From NCBI GenBank assembly GCA_964462125.1, contig CAYWXT010000111.1, forward strand, positions 1 through 16,972: a DNA stretch of 16,972 nt, read 5' to 3'. Origin of the DNA: JAWLFY01 sp964462125 (GTDB taxonomy: Bacteria > Planctomycetota > Planctomycetia > Pirellulales > Pirellulaceae). Positions within the stretch are counted from its first letter, which is position 1. Every line of letters begins with the position of its first letter. Under the pieces are notes generated by a model, which was given only the letters and a program-made list of their open reading frames with translations, ran no database searches and was not told where the DNA came from. Positions 1 through 13,200 of this stretch are shown piece by piece. The position numbers and the translations under genes were made by a program.

Positions 1-1250
1 CTCCGGATCGACGCTGGACAAGCTCACCGTTCCTGGCCGTTTTGCCAATTCCGACATCACGCACGTGCTGACCGAGAACCTGCTGATTGAAGGCAACGTT
101 GGCGGCCAACTTCGGACCGCTGGCGGATTGGCGGCCCGGGCCGCTGGCCGGCTGGTTGTTGATCCGGGGGTGGTCGTGAAACTGGCCGATACCCGCATCG
201 AGGCGCAACGCGGCGGTTCGTCGCTGATCGCCGAAGGGTCGGAGAACCGGCCCGTGGTCTTCACCTCCCTGGCGGACGATCGTTTTGGGGGAAGTGGTAC
301 GTTTGACACCAATTCCAGCGCCGATTCGTTCGGATCTGCGGGCGATTGGGGAGGTTTCTATTTCGGCGAGGTCAGCTCGGGCAGCTTTGACCGTTCGATC
401 ATCAGCTTCGCTGGTGGGGAGTCGCCGATTGAGGGCGATTCGGTTCCCTTCAACACAATCGAGGCTCACCAGGCAAATGTGCGGGTCGCCAACAGCTTGA
501 TCAAGGACAACGCCGGCGGCAACGCGAGCGGCGTTCGCAATGGGCGGGGGGCGAATCAGGCGGCCACAATCTACGTCCGCGGCGCTCAACCGATCATTGT
601 CAACAACACGATCGTCGATAACGCGGGACCAGCGATCAATGTCAACGCCAACTCGCTCAATTTCCCGGTCCAGCCCGACCGTGGGCGAAGTACTGGGCGG
701 TTGGATCGCTTTTCATCGTTCGATGACAACCATGGGCCGCTGATCCGATTGAACCGGCTGAATAACAACGGCATCAATGGCGTGATGGTGCGGGGCGAGG
801 AGTTGACGACCGAAAGTGTTTGGGACGACACCGATATCGTCCACGTCCTGCAGAGTGAAATCGTGGTGGACAACCACCATTCCTTCAGCGGCCTGCGGCT
901 GCAGAGCGGGAACGCGGAAAGTTTGGTGATCAAATTGGCGGGGGCCGACGCCGGCTTCACCGCGACCGGCACGCCGCTCGACATTGTCGACCGGATCGGG
1001 GGGACGATCCAGGTGCTCGGAGCTCCCGGCCATCCGGTGGTCCTGACGCACCTGGCGGACGACAGCGTCGGTGCCGGATTTGCTCCGGACGGCAGAGTGA
1101 TGACCAACACGAACAACTCCGTGTCTCCCAGCACCGGGGCGAGCGGAGCTTGGCGAGGGCTTCGCTTCGAGGAGTTCAGCAACGACCGCAACGTGGCGAT
1201 CGTCCGGGAGCGTGAAGACCCGATCACCGGCGGCCAGGACATCAACCGGA
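1..1250 (+). repeat. Two diverged ~260-codon units with beta-helix segments (in giant protein)
   Basis: Two copies of one unit follow each other. Unit 1 has SDITHVLTEN at base 50 and PVVFTSLADD at 251-280. Unit 2 has TDIVHVLQSE at base 830 and PVVLTHLADD at 1034-1063. The offsets are 780 and 783 bp, so the copies are collinear; 'GDWGGFYF' and 'GAWRGLRF' also correspond. Between them, short Asn-rich strands such as IIVNNTIVDNAGPAINVNAN (about 589-650) and LIRLNRLNNNGINGV look like right-handed parallel beta-helix turns, the fold used by many adhesins and polysaccharide lyases. No catalytic site was recognised. The DNA copies are strongly diverged, so this is an old duplication. Confidence 0.7.
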
Positions 1251-4200
1251 CGCCGGGCAGGGCGCAGTTCTTGGGCGAGCTCGCTCCCGATGAGAAGAGC
1301 GGCGATGAGAACCGGCGTTTGGGTTTCGAGGTCCATGGTTTCATCAGCCCCGATGATCCGGGCGACATGGACGTCTACAGCTTCCGTGGCGCTGGGGGGA
1401 CGCCGGTTTGGATCGATCTGGACCGCACCGACCCGACGTTGGATGTCATCGTCGAGGTCGTCAACGCCAATGGAACGGTGCAATCTCGTTCGGTGCGATC
1501 TGGTGACCTAACGCATGCGGGGAACGCCAATGCAGCGACGCTGACGCAAAATCCCCTATTGGGTGGCGACTTCTACACCCAGAACTTCCGCGACGCCGGG
1601 ATGTTTTTTGTACTGCCGGGAGCCGTCGGCCAGGTGGGTGAATACTTTGTGCGCGTGCGCAGCAATCCACAATCCGATCCGGCCACCTCCTTCGAAGGAG
1701 AAAGCAGTGGCGAGTATCAACTGCAGGTGCGCTTGCAGCAGGAGGATGAGTTCCCGGGATCGACGGTGCAGTTCGCGGATATCCGCTTTGCCCAATCGGC
1801 GATCGATGTCCGTGGTTTGCCGGGCCGCAGTCCGCTGGTGGGCGAAGCGTCCGAACTGCCGGATGCCAACGGGACCTCGGGTGCCGCGCAGGGGCTGGTC
1901 AATCTGCTCGAGACCGATACGGCGACCCTGAGCATTGCGGGGGACCTCAGCGACAGCACGGACGTTGACTTCTATCAGTTTGACGTGCAGCACGAGGGAA
2001 TCCAGGTCATCCCAGGGGCCAATGACGATCCAGGGACCGTGGCGGTGGTCTTCGATCTCGATTATGCCGACGGGCTGGTCCGCCCCGACACAACGCTTGC
2101 GGTGTTCGACGACAGCGGAAATCTGGTATTTGTCGGGCGGGAATCCAACATCGAGGATGATTTACCGACTGGCCCGGGCGTCGGGACGGACGATCTGAGC
2201 CGCGGTTCGTTCGGGACCGACGACCCGTCCGTCGGACCGGTCCATCTGCGGCCAAACGGAACCTACTTTGTCGCCGTGATGAGTAACCGCCAATTGCCCT
2301 CGGCGATTGCTGGAGCCTTTGTCGAAAATCCGTCGATTCCCGAAAACGCCTTGGTACGTTTGGAACCGACCAACACGATTCGCCGCGCGGTCGAGGACCA
2401 CATCGGATTCCAAGGCCATCGCTCGTTGGGTGTCCGTGTGAGGCCGGAAACGGATGGGATCTTTGACGTTTCTACCGCGGCGGCGCTCGACGACCATGCC
2501 GTTCCGTTCCGGTTGGAAGACGTGGCGTTGTTGGTTGGCACCGACAACGCGTCGAATGCGAATAATGACCATCTTTACGTCGTCAATCCGTCTCGTTCGG
2601 AACGCTATCTGACGCGGATCTCCGGTGGTAACAACTGGGTTAGCGGCAACGATGACATTCAAGACGTCGTCATCCGATCCGATGGCCGAATGTTCGGTGT
2701 GCGGCGATTGGAGGATGTGTCGGACAGTGTCGGGGCGCTGGTCGAACTCGATCCGGCAACGGGTGCGATTCTGTCGACCCAGAACGACAACATTTTGGGA
2801 AGGAACCCGACGCCCAATGCGGCAGATCTGAACCAGAATCTGGGGAGCCAACTGCGGCGTGCGGAAGAGTTCACCACGTCGGACGAGGTCGACGCCTTCA
2901 CCTTCCGGCGGCGCGGGACGAGCGGTCCGGCGGCGGCACCGGTGCCGGACTATCACGTTTATTACGCCGTTCGCGAAGCGGGGAATGCGTCGAAGCTTTA
3001 CCGGGCCCGCGAAAACGGTGACGCGACCCCAGCGGCCGCCAGTGGTGGTGATCCGCGTTTCGGGAACGTGGGTGACATTCAACCGGTCGGCGTGACCCAT
3101 GCCTCGACGACGTTGACACTCAACGATGGTGACGACGACGATCCCGAGATCACGCAGGTGCGGGTGGAAGCCAAGGTGGCTGGGCCGTCCGGGAATAACA
3201 TCACGCTGGTCATCAACCGGCCCGATAATACGAATGCTCAAGTCACCAATGTCGTCGGCAACACGATCTTTTTGAACATCGGAGGCACGGGGGGCCCGCC
3301 GCCGACCGGCGGACCGACCGCCGCCGAGATTGTGGATGCCATCAACAACGACGACGACGCCCGAGACTTGGTCACGGCGGTGATCGTGGGTGGGAATGAC
3401 AATGGCGAAGGGAACAATGGCACGACCGCCGCATTGGCCCCCGAGGGACCGGTGGACTTGAGTGGTGGACAGGGTGTCCCGCTTGATGGTCACGTTACCG
3501 GGTTGTCGTTCGGCAATTTCGCTGGAAGCGGCTCGCTGTACGGCGTGACCAGTGGGGGCGAGTTCGTGAGCATCAATCCCAGCAGTGGTGTCGCGACAGT
3601 GCTGCATCAGGAGTTCGGTGTTCGGTACGAGGGGCTGTCACTCGGGCCGCAGAATGTCCAAGGGGGGGCGTTCGCGGAGACGTTGTTTGCGGTCACCGCC
3701 AACGGTGAGATCCACGCGTACGATGACGCGGGGAACCGGTTGGCCATTTTTGACGGAGGCGCGCAATCGGCTTCGGTCAGCGGCATCAATGTCGGCGGTG
3801 CCCGCCCGACCGGTCTGGCCTTCTCGCCGCTGGACTTCAACCTCTGGCATCCCACGATGAAGCGGGCGCCGGATGCCGGTCACGGCGTCGAGGAGGCTCC
3901 GGACGACTCCCGGCAGCCCGGGGATGAGAACATTTCGATTCTCTCTCCCGGCAGCGGCGTATCACGCACCAGCGACGAGAGCGACGGCGGCTTGAGTCTT
4001 CATTTCGGGTTTGAGCAGTGGAGTCAAACGGAGAACGCCAACTCGCAGGATTACCTCCGCTACTTGAATGGGACCAATGCGCAGCTTGGGATCTTGAACC
4101 AGGACCAACATGCCGACTTGAGTAGCAATCCGAACATCGTCGGCTCGTATAACTTCCCTGGCGGTGCGTTCGGTTCGCTCGTTTCCGATTCGTTTTCGCT

Positions 4201-7200
4201 GACCGGGTCGGTATCGCAAGACCGGCCGACGTTGTACTTCAATTACTTCCTGGATTCCGAAAACCATTCCGGCTCTGACGAAGATTCCGACGTCAACGAT
4301 CCGTTTCGTGACAGTGCCCGTGTGTTTGTCTCTTCCGACGGAGGACTGAATTGGAATTTGGTGGCGACGAACAATTCGCAGCTCAGTGATCCGGAAGTGC
4401 CGGAGACCGATGCGGAGTTGGCCGGCTTTCTGTCGCACCGCGCCGACGCGGGACTCAACAGTCTCACGCCGCGGTCCCGAAACCATCAAGTCGTCCAGGA
4501 GTTGTTCGACAGCACGGGCCAATGGCGACAGGCTCGCGTCGACTTGTCGCAGTACGCTGGATTGCCGAACGTTCAGCTGCGGTTCGACTTCAGCACCGCC
4601 GGTGCGATGCGGGACGCGACTCTGGGAGGCACCGACGCCGACTTTGGTGAGTTCACCAGTCGCGGCAACAATCCGCGATCGATCCGCAGTTTGAACAACT
4701 TCTTCGAAGGCTTTTACGTCGACGACATCATCGTCGGGTATGCGGAGCGGGGTGAGATGGTGACTGGGGTGAGGGTGTCTGATCCGTCGATCACCGACTT
4801 GGGGGCATCCAATGCGCGGACCCGGAATCGTGATCCGGAACAGTTTCCCGACGTGCTGTCGGGGCCGTATCAGCTGGAAATCCGGCGGACTGACGACGTG
4901 GCGGCGCTGGTTGACGACGAGGGGGTGGCGATCATCAACACCTTCGATACCAACGATCGGCACATTGTCGAGCTGGAACTGACCGCGGAGCTCGATTTTG
5001 AACCGGGATCGGCGGTCGACACGTCGCTGCCAGGGCAGATCATCCTCGAGGGGAATGCGGTTTCGGGTTCCGAAATGAAACCCTGGGAGGTGTCCGATGT
5101 TGATCCGCTGACGGGGCTGCGCTCGCTCCGCTCAGGGGAACTGACGGAGGCCGGGGACGAGGTCGCGGCGGTCTACCAGGCGAGTGCCTCGGAGCTGGGT
5201 TCCGCCTCTGACGGTCGCGGTTTGATCAGCTTCACCTACAGCGTTAGCAGCCGCGAGGAGACTCACGGGTTGATGTTCTTGATCGACGGTGTGCCCCAAC
5301 TCGTCGTCCCACCAACTCCCCCGGGCGAGTCTCAGACGGGCTCGCCTGGTGAACCGTTGGCCTCGGGCGAGGCTGATCTGGTGACGGTTCGTTTCCCGTT
5401 TGCCGGCGCCAACGCAACATTCACCTGGGTTTACAATTTCCTGGACGACCAAGGGAATGCCGCTGGCCAGAACCGGGCCTGGGTCGACGACATTCAGGTC
5501 CTTCAAGGTGGCACCGGTTTCGAGGGCGATCGCAACCGGCATCGTGAACAGGGCGTGTTCATCATCGATTCGAACACGATCCGCGACTCGGGAACGGTGG
5601 GGGTCAATGTCGAGCCGGGTGCATTGGAAGCCGCCGGCGCCGTCCCGCATCCGGCACCGACGATCAACTTTGCGCAGCGGAACAGCGATCGGCTGGTCCC
5701 CGGCGTGGTGATCCAGAACAACATTGTGACCGGGTCTTCGGCGATTCGCTTCGCCGGCGAGCCGACCGCCGTGTCACAGCGTCCGGTGCCGTTCGGCCGG
5801 ATCGTGAACAACACGTTGGTTGGCGCGGGGGCTGGGACGGGAATCGAGGTGGCGGGGATTGCCAGCCCCACACTGATGAACAACATCGTCACCGGCTTCG
5901 GGACGGCGATTGGCGGGGCGACGGGCAGTACTGTCGTCCGTTCCGGCTACTTTCAAGACAACGGAAGCAATGGCCCCACCGGTTCGGGGGCGATTCTCGC
6001 CGCCGACTCGACGCCGTTGTTCCGCGATCCCGCCAACGAAAACTACAATTTGGTGGCTGATTCCGCAGCGGTCGACAGTTCGCTCAACACGCTGCAAGAC
6101 CGCTTCAACTTCGTCAACTTCAAAGAAGATCTGGGGATTCCCCCGAGTCCCTTGGAGGCTCCCGACCGAGATGTGTTCGGTCAGCTCCGTGTCGACTCCT
6201 CCACCAATCCCGGTGGTGGCGGATCCCAGGTGTTCAAGGACCGCGGCGCGGTCGACCTGGCCGATACCGATCAGCCTTACGTGGTTTTGCTCGATCCGGT
6301 CGACAATGACCAGACGGGCCATGACCGAGACCCGAACGAGACGGTTGTCTGGCTGTCAGACCCGATCGCCGAGAGTTTCCGTTTTCTGATCGGTGATGGG
6401 CGCAACCCGGACGCGCCGCAGGAGGGGACCGGGCCTGATCCGTTGACCGTGACGAGCGATGCCGTCACGGTACGGCAGAACAATCGGTTGCTGGTCGAAG
6501 GGGTGGATTACAATTTTGCCTTCAACGAGTCCACCGGTGAACTCCGGCTGACACCACTGGGGACATTGTGGGAGCCGAGCCGCGTCTACGAGATCACATT
6601 GGACAACGCGGTGATCGCCGATCTGGTCGGCAACCCCCTGCGCGGCAACCGGCCAGACGGTTCGACCGCGTTCACGGTGATCTTGCCGGACGTCGGTTTC
6701 GATTTTGGTGATGCCCCCGCTAGCTACGGCACGCTGCTGGTCGACAACGGTGCGCGGCATGCCTTGATCGATGGGGCGTCGCCTCGGCTCGGGGCTGTCG
6801 TCGACCGCGAGAAGGATGGCCAACCACCGCCCGGGAGCGACGACGCACCGGCGGAATTGATGGTGGATACGTCGGTCGATTCGCTGCTGATCGACGTCTC
6901 CGGCTCGGGGAGTCCCGACGTTTCGCTGCGGTTTGACGCCGCCTTTTCGCCCGCCGCCGGTGACACGATCCAGGTCGACGTTGGCAGGGGTCCGCTGGTG
7001 TTCGAATTCGTGCCGACCGGGATCGCGCCGGCGGCCGGTCATTTGGCGATTCGATTCGATGCGTCGGATGGTCCCGAGGTGATTGCTGGCAAGGTTGCAT
7101 CACGCCTAACCGGTGCCCTGGTCGAACCTGGGGATGCGCTCCGTGTCGAGGTTGATGCTGACAACGCAGACACCGTGCAGCTGCAGAGTTTCGACGGTGA

Positions 7201-10200
7201 AGACGGCGTCGCCGTGGGAACGCTCAGCAACGGGATCGACCGGATCGTATTTCTCGATCCCGACGCGCCGGAGCCGACGAGCGACAGTTCCGACGTGCTC
7301 GGATTCCTGAACCCGCTCGATCCGGCCGGCGCGGAGGTTGCGGTGACGGTTCTCGGCGAAGGATTTCTGGACGCCTGGATCGACTTCAACGGCGACGGGG
7401 TATTCGATCCGCAGCAGGAACGGGTACTCGACAGCGAACCGGTGACCGGGGGAGTCAACCGATTGACGATCTTCACCCCCGACGACGCGTTGACCGGCAC
7501 CACCGAAGCGCGGTTCCGTTTATCGCCCGACGGTGGATTGATGCCGACGGGATTGGCGGTGGGGGGCGAGGTCGAGGATCACCGCGTTGAGGTGATCCCC
7601 GTGCCGTTGCCGGTTCCCAGCGACGACCAATTCAGTATCTCGGAAAACAGCGTCGTGAGCCCCGGCAGCGTGCTGGATACATCGACGCTGGGGCTGCCTT
7701 CGGTCGTGGACAACGACACGATCGATCCGGCGAACTTCACACCCGTGGAGGTCGTCGTCGACGATCCGCCAGAGTTTGCCGCCGATTTCACACTCGACCC
7801 GTCAACCGGCCACTTCGTCTATCAACCCGAACCGAACTTCGCGGGGATCGACACGTTTACCTATCGGTTGGCGAATCAGGCGGCGGCTGCGGGGACGGTA
7901 CTGCCGACGACCGAATTCGCGACCGTCACGATCGACGTGCGGCCGGTCAACGATCCGCCACTGGCCCAGGATCAATCGTTCATCACCACCGAGGATACTG
8001 CGGTCACGATCACGGCTGCGGATCTGCTTAACGGTGCGGTACCGCATTTTGATCCGCAGTTCCCGCCTGGGGCACCGGAGGCACCCTTTGACGAGTCGAG
8101 CCAGGATCTGCAGGTCGTTTCGATCGAGGCGGGCGCCACGTCGGTCACGGCGGCCAACGCGGAGCAGGGTCCGTTCGCGACGGACAACGGAACGATCTCG
8201 GCGACGTTCGATGAGACGACCGGATTTTTTGTCGAATTGAGTTACCTGCCGGACCAGGACCTCAACCGCGACAACGCGGAGTTGCAGCCGTTCGATATGG
8301 CGGACGTTTTCGATTTGTTCGAGTTCACGATCGAGGATGACGGGATTTCGATCGATCCCGCGACCATCGATCCGGGGACGGGGGACGTCGTCATCGACGA
8401 CACGGTGATGGGGACCCCGCGGACGCATACGGCTACGGCGGTGATCGATGTGGCTCCACAGAATGATTCGCCGGTTGCGGCGGATGATTTGGTCACGGTT
8501 GGCGAGATCGGCGCGGGGGCAATGGCCTCCCCGATCGACATCTCGACCGATTGGAGCCAGTTCTTGATCGCCTCGGCCGATGACCCGGATGACCCGGCGA
8601 TTCCGGTGCCGAGCGAAGACCAACCGCTGCTGATCCCAGCCGCATTCCTGTTGCGCAATGATGCCGCGGGCCGGGAGTCTGCGGCCGATGAGGTGAACTT
8701 TGTCAACGACAATGACGGCCCGCTGACGGTCATTTCGGTCCAAATGGTGACCCCGGGCGACGGTTCGGTTTCGCTCGATGACGACGGCGATGTGCAGTTC
8801 ATGCCGCCGAGCGATCAGTTTGGAGAAATCACCTTCAGCTACGTGGTGGAGGACCCGGGCATCGACGAGGACGTCGACGGCAACCGCGTGGTCAATCCGT
8901 TGACCACGACCGGCACCGTGACGGTAATGGTCCAACCGGTGAACGACGCGCCGCTTGCCTCTGACCGTTCGCTGACGTTTGAGGAGTCGGGGGATGCCGG
9001 TCCGAGCGGGCCATTCGTGTTTAGCCCCGAGGATTTGCTCGTTGGCGCCGCCGATGAGTCTGCGGCTATCCCAGGACCGTCGACCGATGGGCTTCCCTTC
9101 CCGTTTGATGAAAGTGAACAATCGCTTCGCGTCGTCCGCTTGCGGACGGCGGCGGGAGCTGTCGACGTTGCCGACCTGGCCGACTACAGCGGTCCCGGAA
9201 CCGGGAATGGAACACTGACCCTGGACAGTGACGCGGGAGGAACCTTCGAGTTCGATTTCTCTGACGGCGCACTGGTGGAAGGGCGTTTGGTCACGGCCCC
9301 CGACTACAACGAACGATCACCGTTTGCGGCGGTGGAGTCGTTGTTCTTCACGATCGAAGATGACGGATTGGCCACCGATCCACAGACCGGGGCGGTCGCG
9401 ACGCTGCCGGCCGAGCGTTCCGAAACCGAGAGCACGCTCACGGTCGCGGTCACCGAGGCGAATGATTCACCGGTATTTGATTTCGAACCCGTGGTTCATC
9501 TCTTGGAACGGGATGACAGTGGCGAAACTGTGATTCCCGATTGGGCGAGCAACGTCCTTCCCGGCCCGGCGACGGCGCTGGATGAATTGGATCGCCAAAC
9601 GGTCTCGTTCATGTATGTCGCCGACGAATCTGTCGTTCCCGACGGCTTGTTCCGTTTGGATCCGGCAGTGACTCCTGACGGAACGCTGTCGATCTTCCCG
9701 GAGCCGGACGCGGTGGGGACCGCGGTGGTGGTGATGCGAGCCACCGACTTCGAGGACTCACCGGCGTTCGAACCACGCAGCACCGAGGTGTCCTTTACCG
9801 TCAACGTACAGCCGGTCAACGACGTGCCGCGATTGGACTCGGAAATGCTCGGAAGCTCGGATGCCTTTGACAACGACACTGCCTATGCGGTCGGATCCGA
9901 CGGCACCATCCGGTACACCTTGCGTGAGGACAACACGCAGGATGATGGCACGCAGGCTGGTTATACCATTCCGCTTCGCGCTGCGACCGGCGCGGGGTTC
10001 AATCAGCTCGGACTGCTGGATCTGTTTGAGGTTGGTCCGCTCAATGAAACCGGGTCGCTTCCGGGCGGAGATCAGGTGCTGTCGCTGGAGAGTTTTGAGG
10101 CGACGACCGAGCTCGGCGGGACCGTGACGTTGACTGCGGGGGGCGGGAGCGAACCGGAACTGGTGTACGTTCCGCCTCAAGACCACAACCGTCTCATCGG

Positions 10201-13200
10201 CGGCGTGGACAGCTTTGAGTACACCGTGATCGATGAGAGCCTGACCAGTGGGGAGACGTATCAACTCGGTTCCACGCCGTTTGAGGACGGGATGTTGGTC
10301 GACGATCGGTTGACCGTGTCCAACCGAGTGGAGTTCGAGGCGACTCCGGTCAATGACCGACCGCAGTTCGGTTTGTCGACGGACTTCGTCGAAGTCGCGG
10401 AAGACACTTCTGGGGCGGCATTTGATGACATTGCGGTGGACATCGCCGCTGGGCCGCCGACGGCAATCGATGAGATCTCGGGGCCGGCCGCGCAAAACGT
10501 TTCTTTCGTCCTTGAGCCGCTCGACTTCAATCGCGGTGGGACCGACGATCCGTTTGGGTTCGGCTTCCCGGAGATCTCTCCCGACGGCGAGTTGACGTTT
10601 GAACCGCTTCCCGATGTGTTTGGCAGCTTTGACTTCGAGGTGCGGCTGGTCGATTCCGGTCCCGAACTTGGCGATGGCCGGGGGGATCTCAACGTCTCGC
10701 TTCCGCAGACGCTGACGATCAAGGTGCAGCCGGTCAACGACCCCCCCTTCCGCATTGGCGGCGAGGCGCCGTTCGAGTTTGACTTGCGGGAGTCGGAGAC
10801 ATTGGTGATTCCGGCCGCTACGATCGGTTTGCCGGTCAACGGCGAGTCGGACGTTTTTGCGGTCGGGCCCGAAAACGAAGCGGAAGATCGACTTCCGCGA
10901 CCTGGGGGCAATCAAACCTTGTCACTCGCCTCTCCGCTTCCGACGTCAACGGACGAGAATGGAACCCTGGAAACGATCGTCGATGATGGAGGGAACATCG
11001 TCGAACTGCGTTACACACCGCAGCCGCATTTCAACGGAGTGGACTCGTTTGAATTCGCGCTCAGCGATGATGGGATCACGATCGACGTCGGCACCGGCAG
11101 TGTATCGCGCCCCGACCCGTTGACGGTCACCCAGGAGGTGATCCTCAACACCGTTGCGGTCAATGACCCGCCGGAGTTCAGCGGCGCCCAAGACGTCGAA
11201 TCCGACGAAGATGCCGGCTTGGTCGCGTTTCCGGATTGGGCAACCGGTGTGGCGGCGGGACCGCCCGAAGCTGTCGATGAGTTGGATGGAACCGCGACGC
11301 TTCCGCCCCAGCAAGTCGAGTTCGTGATCTCCCAAATCTCGGGGGATCCAGAACTGTTCGTCCAGCCTCCCACCGCCGCGATTGAGGGAGATACGGCGAC
11401 CTTGACATACGAGACGGCGGTCGATGCGAACGGGGAAGCGGTGTTTGAAGTTTTCCTGCAAGATGATGGTCCAAACAATCTCGCGCTGGGCGACGTCAAT
11501 CGCACGCCGACACAAACGTTCATGGTGACTGTGGATCCGGTCAATGACCCGCCCCAATTCACGCCCGGTGAGGACGTCACGGTGGACGAGGACAGCGGCA
11601 CCTACAGCCAGAGCTGGGCGACCGATATTCTTCCCGGACCGCCGACCGCGGTCGACGAGCTGGCTTCGCAAACCGTTCAGTTTGACGTTGTCACGCCATC
11701 GCAGGACGAAGGGCTGTTCACCGAGGACGGCATGCCCGAGGTCGATTCCGACGGCGTGTTGTCCTTTACCCCGGCAGACGATGCGGCGGGGACGGTGACC
11801 GTTGACGTGATCGCGATCGATTCGGAAGGCCTGGCTGCGGCTCCGGTTGCGTTAACGGTCGAAATCTTCGACGTCAATGATTCGCCAACGGCGGTCGACG
11901 TGACGGTTAACACCGACGAGGACCGTGTGTTGACCATCACCTCGAGTGAGTTGACCGCGAACGATATCGACCCGGACCTCACCACCAATCCGGACGAACT
12001 GCTTCGCGTCCGGATGCCAGCTGAATCGTTTTCGACGCTCGGGGCTGCGTTGACGTTTGACGATGCAACGGGCGTGTTGACGTACGATCCGCTGGTGTCC
12101 GAGACACTTCAAGCGATGCGGCCCGATGACCTGCTAATGGATTCCTTCGAATACACGGTGGGGGACATCGACGGCGAGCAAGATACGGCCACGGTTGACT
12201 TGAACGTGGCGGGCCGCAATGACGCACCCGAGACGGTCGATGACCAAATCGAGGTCGATCCGGACCCCTCCACGAAAACGGTGATCAGTCCGCTCGAAAA
12301 TGACTTCGATGTCGATGGAACGATCGATCTCGCGACGATCGTGATCACGCAACAGCCCAACTTCGGGTCACTGGCGCGAAATGGCGATGGGACTCTGACC
12401 TACACGCCCTTCTCGGGATTCAGCAGCGGAGATTCGTTCCGCTACACGGTGGAGGATGACTTGGGGCAAGCGAGCAAGCAGGCGACGGTGACGATCCTTC
12501 CCGCCGCGGTCCCGATTGCTGAGAACGATTCGTTCGTCGTTTTGCGGGACCAGAACGTTCTGCTCGATGTCTTGGCGAACGATACGCCCCAGGGGGCAGC
12601 TCTGGATCCGAGCAGCGTGTTGGTGGTGAGTGGACCGGCCGAGGGCCAGGCAACTGCTCAGCCCGACGGGACTGTTCAATTCTCCCCGGCCGCCGGGTTC
12701 ACCGGGACGGTGAGTTTCAGCTACACGGTCGCCGACGAAAGCGGGTTCGTGAGCAACCCGGCGACGGTCGAGGTCGAGGTGGTGGACTCGACGCTGCAGA
12801 ACTCCGAGATGCCTTCGGACGTCAATGGGGACGAGGTGGTGACCGCTCTCGATGCGCTGCTCATTATCAACCGACTCAGTCAAGGGGGCGGTGCCGCGAT
12901 TCCGGTCACGCAGGACGACCAAGGACCGCCTTTCTACGACCAAAACGGGGATGGCTCGATTACGGCGCTCGACGCGTTGGGGGTCATCAACGAGTTGAGC
13001 CGGTCGGCCAGCGGCGGTGGTGAGGGGGAGCGGAATGATCGTCCTATCGCTCCGACAACGGTCTCACAGCACCGCCCTGAGGATGAGTCGCAACCGCGGC
13101 AGGACGATGTCCAGCCGGCGCATGCGACGGAGAGCCGGAAGCTGGTTGCTGACACGATTGCGGAGGAGACGGACGAGCGACGGGTTTCCGATGACGTGAT

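Noticed and set aside
2162..3607. Long antisense open frame (481 codons) opposite the giant gene
   Set aside because: It is a by-product of GC-rich codon use. Its translation is rich in Arg/His/Val with no recognisable domain, and the plus-strand frame has clear domains throughout.
7802..9121. Antisense open frame of 439 codons opposite the tandem repeats
   Set aside because: It has Arg/Asp/Val-rich shadow composition, and the repeats are clearly coded on the plus strand. The frame at 9758-10915 is rejected for the same reason.
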